A stretch of 64,000 nt of DNA from Glebionis coronaria (Eukaryota; Streptophyta; Magnoliopsida; Asterales; Asteraceae): positions 620,076,580-620,140,579 of the forward strand of contig CM046877.1 of the NCBI GenBank assembly GCA_025667525.1, given 5' to 3'. Shown piece by piece: positions 22,318-33,860 of the stretch. The notes below the pieces were generated by a model. That model saw only the letters and a list, made by a program, of their open reading frames with translations, was not told the origin of the DNA and made no database searches. Made by a program: the position numbers and the translations under genes. How positions within the stretch are numbered: position 1 is the stretch's first letter; each line of letters begins with the position of its first letter.

Positions 22318-22945
22318 ATACGGTGAGGTTATTTTTAAAATTAAATAAATATACAGAAATCTAAGAACCAACGTCTGAGTTTGATTTTATTGGATATAAA
22401 CTTTTATTATGTAATTCAAAAGTAACATACTATATAACAAAATTAATCATATATTTATCCATTTGTGTCTTTATAAAGATCCGAAAATAAAAATTCGATA
22501 TGATTAAAATAAATATCTTTGGGAAAAAAAAATATTATTACTCACTTTTATCAATTGTGCGTTTATCACGTCCGAAAATGAAAATCCGACATAATTAAAA
22601 TAAAGGCTTTTATATCCTTATAAGGAATAAAAACAATTCACCTTTGTCCAACTGTGTTTGTATATAACACATTATTATTGACATATTATTTTTTATGTTT
22701 GTTTTTATATATATGTTAATGACACGTGACACATAACTTTTTTTATTTGTTTTTCAACAACCCAAAAAAGAAGAAAAAATAAAGACAATGACGCGAATGA
22801 GAGTGAAGACGGCCAGTATATTGTATATGAAATCTCAATCAGTGCAAATCACATTAAATTGGTATTATAACGAGATGTTTGGTGCCTGCGTTTCCCGGAG
22901 TTGTGCCTAGTTTTGTCTTCTATAGTATTTGAACGTGTTAGGGTC
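22318..22945. repeat. ~650 bp direct repeat, copy 1
   Basis: This begins ACGGTGAGGTTATTT and runs to the region after CGAGATGTTTGGTGCC. It matches 23208-23880 with frequent substitutions and small indels. Each copy contains two imperfect ~100 bp subrepeats with the core CCGAAAATAAAAATTCGATATG. The 22946-23207 spacer shows no gene. Terminal TG/CA, TIR or a target duplication are not apparent, so the element type is unknown. Confidence 0.75.
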
Positions 22946-23207
22946 TTTTTTGTAAGTTATAAATCCTTATGTTGAATTTGTGTTTATCATTTGTTGCAAT
23001 CATGTTTAATCAATAATATTCGGTGATTGCGTAAGTAAAATGTACGTACCTACCAATATAATACAACATATCAATACAATAGCATTATGAACACAACTTA
23101 AAAAACACAGAGCCCGGTTGAAAACCATCATAGAGCCCTGTTTGGACATACGGGCTCAAAGGGGAGAGGACTCTATTCGAAATGCATATAGAGCCCCTGT
23201 TTCAAAA

Positions 23208-23880
23208 ACGGTGAGGTTATTTCTAAAATTAAATAAATATACAAAAATATAAGGAACCAACCTTACAAATGGAGTTTATTCGATATCAACTTCTATTATA
23301 TAATTCAAAGAAACATACTATATAACAAAATTAATCAAATATTTATCCATTGTGTCTTTATCCGATCCGAAAAAATTAATCCAATATGATTAAAATAAAG
23401 GTATTTTTATACTTATAAAGGAAAAACAAAATCTCTCACCTTTGTCAATTGTGTCTTTATCAAACCCGAAAATAAAAATCCGATATGATTAAAATAAAGG
23501 CTTTTATGTCCTTATAAGGATAAAAACAATACTACTTACGTTTGTCCAATTGTGTATTGTATATACATTTACAATAATCACACATTATTATCGACATGTT
23601 ACTTTTTTATATTTTTTTATTATTTATATATATGATACATGACACATAACGTTTTTTATTTGTTTTTCAATCAACCTAAGAAACACGAAAAAAAATAAAA
23701 ACAATGACGCGAATAAGAGTGAAGACGTGCCAATATATTGTATATCAAATCTCAAACAGTCCAAATCTACATTAAATTAGTATTATAACGAGATGTTTGG
23801 TGCCCGTGCTTCGCGGAGTTGTGTGTAGTTTTGTCTTCTATATGTATTAGAACATGTTAGTGTCTTTTTTTGGGTAGTAG
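23208..23880. repeat. ~650 bp direct repeat, copy 2
   Basis: This is the partner of 22318-22945 in the same orientation. It ends shortly before the target site of gypsy element A. It carries the word GTGCCCGTGCTTCGCGG near its end, where copy 1 has a mutated version. Confidence 0.75.
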
Positions 23881-24279
23881 AATAGCAGCCCTCTTGTGGG
23901 CTATAGACTTGTCGGGTGATACATGGTTTTTGACACCCCGTATAAAATTAAAGTTCGAAGTAGTGGTCTTATCGAATTGATCTAGGTTCTATGTGACTCA
24001 GTCGTTCTTTGGTGAAAACAAAAGTTGTGTCGTTGTAGTATATTAAAAAGCAAAGACTTAAATGTAAATGACGTTAAAATTAATGGCGTTAAAATAATAT
24101 GGGTTTATAATAAATCTAAGTCTAATTAAAAGAAAGGGTGCAATATTAAAAACCTTGAAAAGTAAAATAACGAGAAATTAAGTGACTTGAAAGTAAAGCG
24201 TGACGAAAATTAAAATTGACAAGGTATTAAAATGAGAACGTAAAAATTAAACAAGACAAAATATAAAAACAACCTACCA

Positions 24280-24735
24280 TCGGAATATAAATTCCGATCA
24301 AACTATGATCGGAATGTACCTCGTCGGAATATCTAAACCAACCTATCGGAATGTTGATTGAAAACACCTGATCGGAATATGTCACCTTTTCAGATCGGGA
24401 TAACAAAACAAACCTCAGATCGGAATAATGTCCAATCGGAATACACTTACCTTTCTGGTCGGAATGTCGATCGGAAAACCCGATCGGAATATGTCACCTT
24501 TTCTCTGGTCGGAATAACCAAGCTGAAACCCCAGATCGGAATGTGTAGAACCAACCCTGATCGGAATAACTTACCTTTGATCGGAATGAGAGTAGACCCC
24601 TAATCGGAATACCACAAACTCCCCTGATCGGAATACACTAAAGCTACACTAATTGGAATGTCAAAACCCTTTTCCGACCAAGCAAGGAGTGCTGGTCGGA
24701 ATGGGAAACCCTTATCCGATCACTAGATCAGAATA
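24280..24735 (-). repeat. ATTCCGA array in element A 3' LTR
   Basis: Sixteen exact TCGGAAT words on the plus strand (ATTCCGA in the element's sense) occur over about 420 bp, with several one-base variants. The array lies downstream of the TATA box in the sense direction, so it should be transcribed. Confidence 0.9.
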
Positions 24736-25228
24736 CAGAAGAAAAAGCACAAAATAAGCTAGAAAATAAGCTACTAATCAAATAAGCACACAACGAAAAT
24801 CCTAAGGCAAACCGTATAAACAAAAGCTACTAAACTGAAATTTAAAGACTTTTAACACTGAAAGAAAAGGTTTACGAAAAACAAACTTTTATATAAAAAT
24901 AACTTTTATAAAAAAAACTTTATAAACTTAAAGATAAACACAATAAGCTACAAAAAATCAATGATCTAAAACAATCAAAAGCATAAAAACATAATCTTTA
25001 ATCAAATAAGCAAGACAATAAGCATGTAAACAAAGATTTCAAGCAAAGAAAGAAAGGTAGAATGAGAGATAAAAACAAGAAAATTAAAGAACACTTACTT
25101 GGAAATTAAAGGTAATAAAAGTGCAAGACAAGTATTTAAATTGACATGTATTTAAAGAGCAAGAAATTAAAAGGTGGAAGAACTAGTGTCACTCTAGCCA
25201 ACAAGTGTAAAAATGAAATGCTAATGAC

Positions 25229-25236
25229 TATATATA
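25229..25236 (-). promoter_or_regulatory. TATA box, element A LTR (3' copy)
   Basis: TATATATA lies after CCCC in the sense strand. The 5' LTR copy is at 46206-46213. Confidence 0.6.
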
Positions 25237-25690
25237 GGGGAGGATTAGGAAGCTTCCTCCCCTCCTTCATTTCTTCTTAATTGCACCATTAAGTCCTTCC
25301 CTTCTTAATCTTTTGTTAATCTTGTATTTTAATGACTTATGGCTCGGGATTTCTTTAAACTCGTCTTTTAATTCTTCAATAAATAAGACTCGAGTTCTTC
25401 GGCTTTTGGTAAACTTCCGTCTTTTGACTTTTTCTTCGATAAATCTTCAGAATTTGTCTTGGACTTCTGTTCTTTATGCACTCTTGACTTCTTGACCTCG
25501 TCTTTCCTATTTTTCTTTAATAAAAGCCCGTAAATGCTCGTGTTTTCTTCACTTTTCACCTTTTCATCCTAAATCACAACAAAAACACAAACCACGTATA
25601 ATTCTGACATAAAAGACATAAATTACACGTTTTGGCCCGGTTATTATTGTAATTAAGTGGTAAAAAGGATGGGTGTTTACACACCTATCA

Positions 25691-27718
25691 AATCCCCTAC
25701 ACTTGACCATTGCAATGTCCTCATGCAATGCATTAGTTACAAAGCATGTTTACACTTTTCATCATAATCAATCCACCTTGGCCTTTATTAAAGAGATAGA
25801 AAATTATAAACATTCGAAGTAAAGAAATCAAAAACATACCTTGGGTTTTGGAAATGTCATGAATGATCATCATCCTCAAGTTTTCACTTTCTCCAAACCA
25901 AGCTTAAAAACGAGATCATTGTTATTATAAGTTAGCAAACTAACACGAACTCATGTGGGCCAATTACTCACTTAGACTCCCTTATTCCTAGGTGTATCTC
26001 TTATATTTTATTATTGTCTTGAATGATCACGAGGATGCATTGTTGACTTATTTCGATAGTTATTTAGTCCGAAAATAAGGTGAACGATTTAATCAATAGT
26101 TAGCTAAAGGACAAAATCTTTTAAAATTGCTTCTCGGGACCTCATAAAGTTCATATCTTGGCATAACTCGTTTCGCGATTTGAGACCTTTCTCGGACCGA
26201 TATTTGGCAGCGACTTCATACTTCAAACCTTGAGAGACGTTCATGAAATAATGGTCTTCTCTTCATATAGGAATTTCTTCACTTGAAGTTTTGAGAGATT
26301 CATACTTGGACCACGACTTCTTCATTTTTCTCCAATCTTTATTTTGGACTTTGATATACAACGATCCGCCTCCTTTTATGACTTGGATCTATTTATCGTC
26401 ATACCTTGCTAGGGTCTTTTCGGATACAATTCTCCATGACTTTTGGGGAGTTTTTGCTTTTTGTCGTGTGTCTCGATCCTTCATATTGATTTTCGATAAA
26501 TGATTCTTCACATCACTTTGGATCTTTAGCAACAAAATATAGCCCTCATGCCTTGTGAAGGCCTTTTAGGACTCGCCAATCTTCGCATCCCGCTTCAATA
26601 AGTTATGTCTTGGCTATGAACTCTAATCCATACCAAGCAACTTTTAAACGATCTTGGGCTAGAAGCTAAGTAACTTTTCAAATCGTACAACCTTATTTAT
26701 TGCAGATAAATTTATTAGCAGGCGATGGGAGAATAGGCTTATAATTAACTCACATAAATTCACGAAAGAATACCGAACTTATAATTGGCTCTATCATCTC
26801 TCGTTCTCCACAGTTTAAAATCTCAAGGAATGAGACTCGTGGATGCTTAGCCTATTAAATCAATGTTTTGGGTTTTCGAGTCGCCTATAGGATCTTGCAA
26901 ATTCTTAGACTTTTTCAAGTTTTAGAAAACGCATTTTAAAGTTCCCTTGATAAACAATTCTCTTGGATCAATTATAGGAACTTGCGAAAAGTTCTTGTTC
27001 TTAACCTGTGAGAGTTAAGACTTTCGTGTTTTATAGCTCCCTATATAAAAGCCTAGCAAAACTTGACCTAAACACGTTAAGGATACTAGCTAGAGTAAAC
27101 TTAGATAAGTAAACTCGGGTTGAGTCAAAAGATTCACAACGTTTGAAAATTAAAACCACTTTATTAAAGATTTATTCTAGCAAGGAAAGAAAAGAACTAT
27201 ACAAAGGGCAAAACTAATAGGCCAAAATAGATCAAAAAATTTGAAAAATGTCGAAAAATTGATTTTCCGGTTAAAATGAGGACAAATACAAGGAAAAGGC
27301 CACTTAACTTCGATAGAAGTCCCCCTACACTTAATATAAACATTGTCCTCAATGTTTAAGCGTGTGGGAGTAAACTCCCCTACACTTAGGACATTGTACA
27401 CTTTGTTTAAATCTTGATAAGGAAAGGACAACTAAAGAGATTCCTATTTTAATATTGAGAAAATATAAAATAGTGAATCGAAAAGAGTTTAGGATAGAAC
27501 CAGGAAGAAGTGAACACGGAATCATGGGTCGTCAAGAATCATCAAGAGTGGATCATTTGAAGCTCGAATCCCTAATTAAGAGAGGAGAGGAAATAGCAAT
27601 CCAACGGGTCTCCCCTACACTTAGGGTAAAGAAAGCGAAAAGATAGATACATGGGTTGCCTCCCAAGAAGCGCTTGATTTTTGATTACCGAGTCGTGAGC
27701 CTGACTCGACCTTGATCA
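25691..27718 (-). other. Element A 3' non-coding region
   Basis: About 2 kb lies between the Gag-Pro stop and the 3' LTR with no credible reading frame. The sense PPT is AAGTGTAGGGGATT next to the LTR. Much of 25900-27150 aligns closely with the corresponding region of element C (about 51800-53000), although the LTRs of A and C are unrelated. Confidence 0.8.
25708..25730 (-). other. PPT-proximal hairpin, element A
   Basis: In the sense strand CATTGC-ATG, loop AGGA, CAT, one bulged base, GCAATG forms a nine-pair stem just upstream of the PPT. B and C have the same structure with GTG/CAC in place of ATG/CAT. Confidence 0.7.
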
Positions 27719-30700
27719 TCATAGGAAGAAGCATGAAACATATCCACCAGGATCAAAGATATAGTTTTCGTCCATCAAGTAGCACAAGCTTAAGGCGAAC
27801 AAGGCAAGCCAAAGAAGAATAGGCAAGGTTCCCTTAAGCAGCGATGGAGCACGTTGGAAGCACGTATGTTGAGGTGCAAGCATGTCTTCAATAGTTCTAA
27901 AGATATTTCCTTTTATTTCATCAGGTGGATACTGAGATGGCTGCAGAATATCGATATCGGGGTCGAACACCTTTTCCTTTAGGGGAAAATAGCACTCAGG
28001 CTCAGCAGAATGTGAAGAAGATCCACGAAGAAGATGCACAACCTCGTCCTCAGAAGGGGGACAAAGAGGTGTTAAATCATATGTGCTGCGGATATTGGTG
28101 TCGACCGGTTTCTTCTCCTTTGAAAGAATGTTCTTCAAATCCAAAGTAGGATCAAGACGATAATCTTCAAAATCATAAGGAGGAGCATCACTCTCATGAG
28201 GGAAGTAAGTATTGATAAACATAGAGAAGTCTTCCTCAAATGAGTAATCGTCCTTAGTAGGATCGATTGATGGCAGGGGATCTTCATCATGTGAAGAATC
28301 ACTCGAAAGAGTATCAGCCTCATCGAAATCATCATATGTGGGCAGGTCGGGATACTCAGAAGTAAGGTCATCATAATCATCCGAATCTAAGCTAGACTCA
28401 TCATCATAAGCATCAAAGACCGATGGAGAATCATAAATAGGAGAAGATTCCAAATTGGAGAGAGAATCATCCACATCATCATGAAAAAGTGGATTATCAA
28501 TGCAAGAGTCGAATAGAGGATTGTTGTAGACGACAAAATCATCGAGCACATTAATCATATTCATGGATTCTTTTCCAAAGGATTTGCCTGTAAGCTTCCC
28601 CATTTTAAAAACTTGTGAATCATTCCCGACTCGTAAGATTAACTCACCTTCGGCCACATCAACTAGAGCTCGTCCGGTTCTCAAGAATGTCCGACCAAGT
28701 ATTAAAGGAATACGAGGGTCCATTTCATAGTCAACAATGACAAAGTCGACCGGGAAAGTAAATGTGCCAACTTTTATGAACACATCTTCGGCAATACCAA
28801 CGGGGTAAGCGAGAGTGCGATTTGCAAGTTCCAGAGGCATCTTCGTTGGAGTGAGGTTGGGCAATGATAGTGTTCTCCAAACACTCAAGGGCATAAGATT
28901 AATACTGGCCCCGAGATCAGCAAGGGCAGTAAATTCTTCAGTTTTGTTGAAAACGCAAGGCAACACAAAGCGACCGGGGTCTCCAAGCTTTTCCGGAAGT
29001 TCTTTAAGAATAACTGCAGAGCAGTTTTCATTTAAGCATGTGTTGGCGAGCTCAATCAGCTTCTCCTTCTTGTTAAGCAATTCCTTGAATGCTTTGACAA
29101 ATTTCGACATGTGGACAAGTGCTTCAAGAAAGCTAATGTTGAAGTTCATTTGAGAGATCATCTTCACATAGCTCGACACTTCAGAGTCATCCTTGGTTAG
29201 CATTTTGGTCTTGCCTAAACGTGAAGGATAAGGGATATTGGGTTTGGGTGGTGAAGGTGCAGGTATAGGTAAAGGTTGAGATGTTGAAGGGTCCTTCCTA
29301 GGTACATCGTCATGACGAGGCGGAGACGGTAATGGTGTACTAATACTAGGTGTAGGAGGAGTAGGGATAAATGGTGGTGGAGGAGGTGTAGATGATGGGG
29401 GCGGGATAGGTGGATCGACAATGGTAATTCCACTACGAGTAGTAATAACACTCACATTTGCTCGCGGATTGGTGACGGTGCTTGAAGGTAGAGAACTCGA
29501 AGTAGAAGGTTGAGCGGCAGGCAAGAAACTAGCAAGCATATTCTTTAAATCGTTCGTTTGATTGCTGATGGAGGATTGAATATTATCTCGATGCTCGGAT
29601 CTTATCTCATTTCCTTGCTTGGTAATATCTCCTTTAAGATTGATAATTTGACTCTGCAGATTCTTGATTTGCTCACCTTGGGTTCTCATGATGGCTTCAA
29701 CATCGGGGTTAATGTGTGGTGCTTGTTGGGCGGGTGGGTAATAAGGATTATAAGCTCTTGGTGGGATTTGTTTGCTTCTAGTGTAGTTGTTGGCGGGGTT
29801 TTGGTTTTGAGGAGAAAAACCGGGTGAAAGGTAGTTGTTTGATCGGTAACTCAGCAAATTTCTATCCCCTTGAGGTCGAGCTTGGTAATTTTCCGGTGAA
29901 TAATTACCATAAGCTGCATACACATTTTCCGGATTTCCTTGTGTAGAAGGACAATCGGTGTATGAGTGAGGACCGCCGCATGTTTCACAAGAAGGTGCAA
30001 CCGCTTTAACTTGTTGTTGTTGGTTTGAAGCGAGAAGCAAGATACTTTTACTCATTTCAGTCATCATGCGGGTGAGTTCGGTCATATCAGGGTTTGCTGA
30101 AGTAGAAGAAACATTGACTCTCGGATTGTTCCTTGAAGAAGCGGAGGAATCCCAGTTTATGTGGTGAGTAGTCATGTTCTCAATAAGCTCTCTACACTCC
30201 TCGGGTCTCCTTTTCATGAATGTGCCACCGGCGGATGCATTAATCGTATCACGATCTCGAATAGTCAAACCGTTGTAGAAAGTATCAATTAAGGTGACGG
30301 GAAGCATGTTGTGGGTTGGACAACGATCAATCAAGACATTATATCTTTCCCAAGCATCAAAAAGAGATTCATCTGGATCTTGCATGAAACCGCTGATTTG
30401 ATTGCGAAGGCTCGTGACCATGCATGGTGGAAAGTAGCGCGATAAAAAGCGTTGAGTCATGTCATCCCAAGTGTGAATTGAATTCTTCGGGAGACGATCA
30501 AACCATTTCTCGGCATGATGTGATAAAGTATGTGGGAAGAGTTGTAGGCGAAGAACATCCATTGTGGCACCAGGCAACTTCATGCTTTGGGTGATTGTAA
30601 TGAACTTGTCGAGGTGTTTGTTGGCATCATCATCAGGCATTCCTCGAAAAGGATTTGTTTGCACTTGCTGAATCATGTGGTGCTTCAACGAAAACTCCGG

Positions 30701-30904
30701 AGCCGTGATTTGCATCGGCGCAATCGGTCCTCCTCGTCCAAACATGGTAGGTGGACAAAGCTCCCCCATTGTCCGAAGATCGGGCTGTGGAAGAACATTG
30801 TTGTTATTATTGAGGTGCGGTGGATTATTGTTGTTGTTAACACCTGACATACTTAAATCTTCTCGAGTCTCGGGTTCTTGATAATTAGAAGATCTAGTAC
30901 GCAT
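27719..30904 (-). CDS. gag-pro: Element A Gag-protease polyprotein with membrane-like C-terminus
   Basis: The frame is open from TTG 30961, and the first true ATG is 30904, giving about 1,061 residues. It starts MRTRSSNYQEPETRE. A Retrotrans_gag-type capsid region (AEKWFDRLP..SI.TWDDM..RFL.RYFPP) lies near residues 135-165. A zinc knuckle with unusual CX2CX3HX4C spacing (CETCGGPHSYTDC) follows. After a proline-rich segment comes a retropepsin domain with catalytic Asp of DLGA at 28916-28918. Next is a strongly acidic Asp/Ser-rich stretch (about 28150-28560), a 17-residue hydrophobic segment (27776-27826), and the ending ENYIFDPGG. No RT follows. Confidence 0.88.
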   Translation of the reverse strand: MRTRSSNYQEPETREDLSMSGVNNNNNPPHLNNNNNVLPQPDLRTMGELCPPTMFGRGGPIAPMQITAPEFSLKHHMIQQVQTNPFRGMPDDDANKHLDKFITITQSMKLPGATMDVLRLQLFPHTLSHHAEKWFDRLPKNSIHTWDDMTQRFLSRYFPPCMVTSLRNQISGFMQDPDESLFDAWERYNVLIDRCPTHNMLPVTLIDTFYNGLTIRDRDTINASAGGTFMKRRPEECRELIENMTTHHINWDSSASSRNNPRVNVSSTSANPDMTELTRMMTEMSKSILLLASNQQQQVKAVAPSCETCGGPHSYTDCPSTQGNPENVYAAYGNYSPENYQARPQGDRNLLSYRSNNYLSPGFSPQNQNPANNYTRSKQIPPRAYNPYYPPAQQAPHINPDVEAIMRTQGEQIKNLQSQIINLKGDITKQGNEIRSEHRDNIQSSISNQTNDLKNMLASFLPAAQPSTSSSLPSSTVTNPRANVSVITTRSGITIVDPPIPPPSSTPPPPPFIPTPPTPSISTPLPSPPRHDDVPRKDPSTSQPLPIPAPSPPKPNIPYPSRLGKTKMLTKDDSEVSSYVKMISQMNFNISFLEALVHMSKFVKAFKELLNKKEKLIELANTCLNENCSAVILKELPEKLGDPGRFVLPCVFNKTEEFTALADLGASINLMPLSVWRTLSLPNLTPTKMPLELANRTLAYPVGIAEDVFIKVGTFTFPVDFVIVDYEMDPRIPLILGRTFLRTGRALVDVAEGELILRVGNDSQVFKMGKLTGKSFGKESMNMINVLDDFVVYNNPLFDSCIDNPLFHDDVDDSLSNLESSPIYDSPSVFDAYDDESSLDSDDYDDLTSEYPDLPTYDDFDEADTLSSDSSHDEDPLPSIDPTKDDYSFEEDFSMFINTYFPHESDAPPYDFEDYRLDPTLDLKNILSKEKKPVDTNIRSTYDLTPLCPPSEDEVVHLLRGSSSHSAEPECYFPLKEKVFDPDIDILQPSQYPPDEIKGNIFRTIEDMLAPQHTCFQRAPSLLKGTLPILLWLALFALSLCYLMDENYIFDPGGYVSCFFL

Positions 30905-31144
30905 ACACCTGAAAATGCAAAAGAAAAAGAAACCAAACACAAAGACAATATATATACACAATAAAGATAAAATCTTTTTGGATTTTTGAAATTTTTAATT
31001 TTTATGGATTTTTAGCAATTTTTAATTTTTTTATGATTTTTTGAATTTTTTGTGCAAGAAAATAACGCTCACAAGTGAACGGATCCCAAAAAGCAACGCG
31101 TCTTTCACAGAAAACCGTTAATCTTTACGAAAAGAGCCGGCAGC
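30905..31144 (-). other. Element A leader between PBS and gag
   Basis: This is a short AT-rich untranslated leader, with A/T runs near 30970-31050. It ends at the target site of element B. No gene is seen. Confidence 0.6.
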
Positions 31145-32257
31145 GGCGCTGGTGAGACTGCTTTTATACATGGTCTCATCGTCCAAATCGGGCTTAAAAT
31201 GCATAAAATATCATTAAAACTGCCAAATATATGCTCGTGTTTGTTGCTTGTGTATTTTAGGTACGGATATTGAGGAAAAGGCAAAAGATCACAAGAATCA
31301 TTCAAAAAACGAACACGGGAAACGAAGCCGCACAATGAACCGGACCCAAGTTTTGAATTTCCAAAAATACCCTTAAAGAATTGAAGATTAGCAAGTTTGG
31401 TCCCTCAACTTTTGAAGATGAACACTTTATACCCCTCAAATATTCATAATTATGAATAGGGTCCCTAAAGTTTGAAGATATTACAAGTTCAGTCCTTGAA
31501 GAATGAAGAAAGTACAAAAGAAGCCCTTGGAACAAGTTTATAAAAAGATTGTGCCAAAAATGACAAATTAGCAAAGTTATTACAAAGGGAAATGAAGTTT
31601 GTGCCATTTTATACAAAGTGAAAGAGAAAGGAACCTTGGGGGATCAATTCTGTCAAACACCCAAACTTACACACCCAACCAGAACTGGACACGTCACCTT
31701 AACCCAAACCCTTACCCATTTACCCTACCCAACCCGTGCATTAACCCAACACCCAGGTTTATTTAATAACCCTGGTCAAAGCACCCAGTCAACTCTTTAA
31801 TTTTCCCACTAAACAAACAATTTAAAAACCAAATCCCCCATTTCGGGTTAAAACACCCACCTTCTTATCCCCAAATCCCATGAACCCTAAATCCTAATCA
31901 CACCCAAATCAAAGGGGTTTTAAGCACAACCCTCCAGATCCCTAATTAAACCTCAAATGTCCACATCCCAACCAAAACCCCCCTCACTAGACAACCTCAT
32001 GTGACACTTTGGTACTCCCCTGCACCCATCACTTTCTCCCAAACCCAACACCAGACACATCCAACGTCTCCTAGCAACTACTTGGTCCCCAAGACCAAAC
32101 AAACGTCCAAGATGAAGTTTTCACAACTGGCATATCACATGAGAGCTTATTGACCAAGATTCCAGTCAAAGAACAAGGGCAAATTCGGATTTTCTAGTAT
32201 TAGGGTTTTGCACATTGTATTATTTTAATCAGTATTCTAGAATAGTCCTAGTAGTAG

Positions 32258-32265
32258 TATAAATA
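32258..32265 (+). promoter_or_regulatory. TATA box, element B 5' LTR
   Basis: TATAAATA is followed by GGG and then CATTTCCTCTTG, a plausible start region. The same motif is in the 3' LTR near 42080. Confidence 0.65.
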
Positions 32266-32817
32266 GGGAATGTGCATGTACATTTCCTCTTGTTCCAGAT
32301 TTTCCTCAAACATTTGTAAACCTTTTTTAAATGTTATAAAGTTGGTATTTTTGGTTAAAAATTGTAATTCCTTTTATTATTTTTGAAATTTGGTGTATGT
32401 TTGAGAATCTGAGTTCCATTTTTCCATTGTGAAACTATTTTCAAGTTTCAGTTTTTAAAAAGGTTTTAAAAAAGGTGATAAATTTCAGAAATCTTAGAAT
32501 CCTTGAAGTGAAAGTGGATTGGACATCTTGAGGATTTCTGAAGTTGAGCTTGTTTTAAAACATGTTTAAGGTTCCAAGGTTTGTTGGATTTTAAGGTTTC
32601 AAAAAAGATTTTGAAGAAAAATCAGTCCTTTTTATTTTTCCTTGTTGTTAACTCTTACTGTTGTATAAGCTCTCCATAAGCTACTGACAACAGCCTATGG
32701 CTAAGCTTATATATCTTGTAGTTGGTGTCTTTGTTGGTTGTGTTTGTGTAGGATCAAAACAAGGACAAAGGATACCATTGTTATCATCTTTTTGTTGCCA
32801 AAAGCCCCAAGGTTCAG

Positions 32818-32881
32818 CACAAGCCTCCAGCTTGTGGGAGGTGACATAGCAGTCACTGTTGGGCCTGGATGTAGGCCCAAC
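32818..32881 (+). other. Three-hairpin RNA domain, element B 5' LTR
   Basis: There are three consecutive perfect stems. They are CACAAGC/GCTTGTG with loop CTCCA (32818-32836), GTGAC/GTCAC with loop ATAGCA (32841-32856), and GTTGGGCCT/AGGCCCAAC with loop GGATGT (32858-32881). The last is followed directly by AAGGTAGT, a possible 5' splice site. The copy in the 3' LTR is at 42638-42701. Element C has the matching domain with different stem sequences. Confidence 0.8.
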
Positions 32882-33524
32882 AAGGTAGTCCCTTGTTTCC
32901 TATTTCAGTTTTCTCATATTTCTGATTAAGTGTGATTTGTATGATTTTGCATGAAAGTTTTTCATTTATTTGTTTGAGTGTTGGATAATGCTTATTTAGG
33001 AGTTTTATGCATGATTAGAACTTGTTTAATCAGTTTGCTTTAGTTTTGTCAAGATTTGGTCTGAAAAAGTTGATTTTCAGTTTATAAAGGGGTGTTTGGA
33101 TTAGGGATTAAGAAGGGTTTAATGTTTTAAATCTTGCTTGTAAACCTGTCTAAATACACTTACTAGGCAGTTGTAGGTTGTATGTGCACTAAGTTTTCAG
33201 TTGGGTAGGATATTGTACACAGTTGCATGCTTAAATATTAGAAAACATAGCATTAATCAGAAACATGCCCTCTTGTGCCTGATTTTGTTGAAATTTGTCC
33301 ATCAAATTTGATAAGTTGCTAGTGATTAGGAGATTTAGGTATTGTGAAGTGATTATATGCTGAGTGGTTGATTATTGTGCAAGTTTAAAGTCATTGAATC
33401 TCACTATTTTGCCAAGTAAACCAGCAAACACTCTCAGACCTGCCTAAGCATTAATCAGAAACTTTTGTGCTTATTTGTGTGATTTTTGGCTAAGTGATTT
33501 GCTGTTTTTGTGTTAGCATTGACT

Positions 33525-33548
33525 CCCTATACTCAACTGAGTATAGGG
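33525..33548 (+). other. Conserved-position hairpin, element B 5' LTR
   Basis: CCCTATACTCA and TGAGTATAGGG form an 11-pair stem with a 2-base spacer, flanked by GCATTGACT and GTGCCCCATTTGTCCA. Element C has the same flanks around a different stem. The 3' LTR copy is at 43343-43366. Confidence 0.8.
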
Positions 33549-33789
33549 GTGCCCCATTTGTCCATCAAAACCAACACAAACTCAAGAATCAAGCGCCTCT
33601 TGATCCTATTTGCACAAGTGAAGAAACCTTTTTACTTGTGTTCTTAAAAACTTAATCTGGGCACGTTTTATTAATTATAAGGCTTAATCTTGTTTAATTT
33701 GGATTGAAGTTTGAGATTTGAGTAAGTTAAGATTGCTGGATTGAGTTTTTAAAGTTTAAAAAGAAAAAAAAAATAAAAAGTAAAAAGGA

Positions 33790-33860
33790 CGTGGCTAGGA
33801 CTCGAACCTGCGCCAATCCTCCCACACACCAACGCGTTTACCAAATGCCCTAGGGTCTTT
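33790..33860 (-). repeat. tRNA-like (SINE-like) segment antisense in element B LTR
   Basis: On the minus strand GGTTCGAGTCC (33798-33808) matches a tRNA box B. A weaker box-A-like stretch TGGTAAACGCGTTGG lies about 35 bases upstream. A TTTTT run after box B resembles a Pol III terminator. The 3' LTR copy near 43610 has a mutated box B. It may be an old tRNA-derived SINE or chance similarity. Confidence 0.5.

Larger units (their letters stand above)
23917..25690 (-). repeat. 3' LTR of element A
   Basis: This is the left, downstream copy. In the sense direction it starts TGATAGGTGTGTAAACACC, with a small hairpin at the U3 edge, and ends GTATCA. It contains the TATA box 25229-25236 and the array at 24280-24735. 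Confidence 0.95.

Noticed and set aside
21938..22348. Plus-strand 136-codon frame
   Set aside because: It is the antisense shadow of the aldolase remnant and has no family resemblance.
23780..23830. Possible Helitron 3' end (GTGCCCGTGCTTCGCGG)
   Set aside because: There is no proper stem followed by CTRR, no TC start and no A/T insertion site.
28815..29153. Plus-strand frames opposite element A Gag-Pro
   Set aside because: They are antisense shadows of a well-supported coding frame.
32738..32929. 63-codon frame present in both B LTRs (also 42558-42743)
   Set aside because: Its presence in both copies only reflects LTR duplication. It overlaps the hairpin domain and is not preserved in element C.
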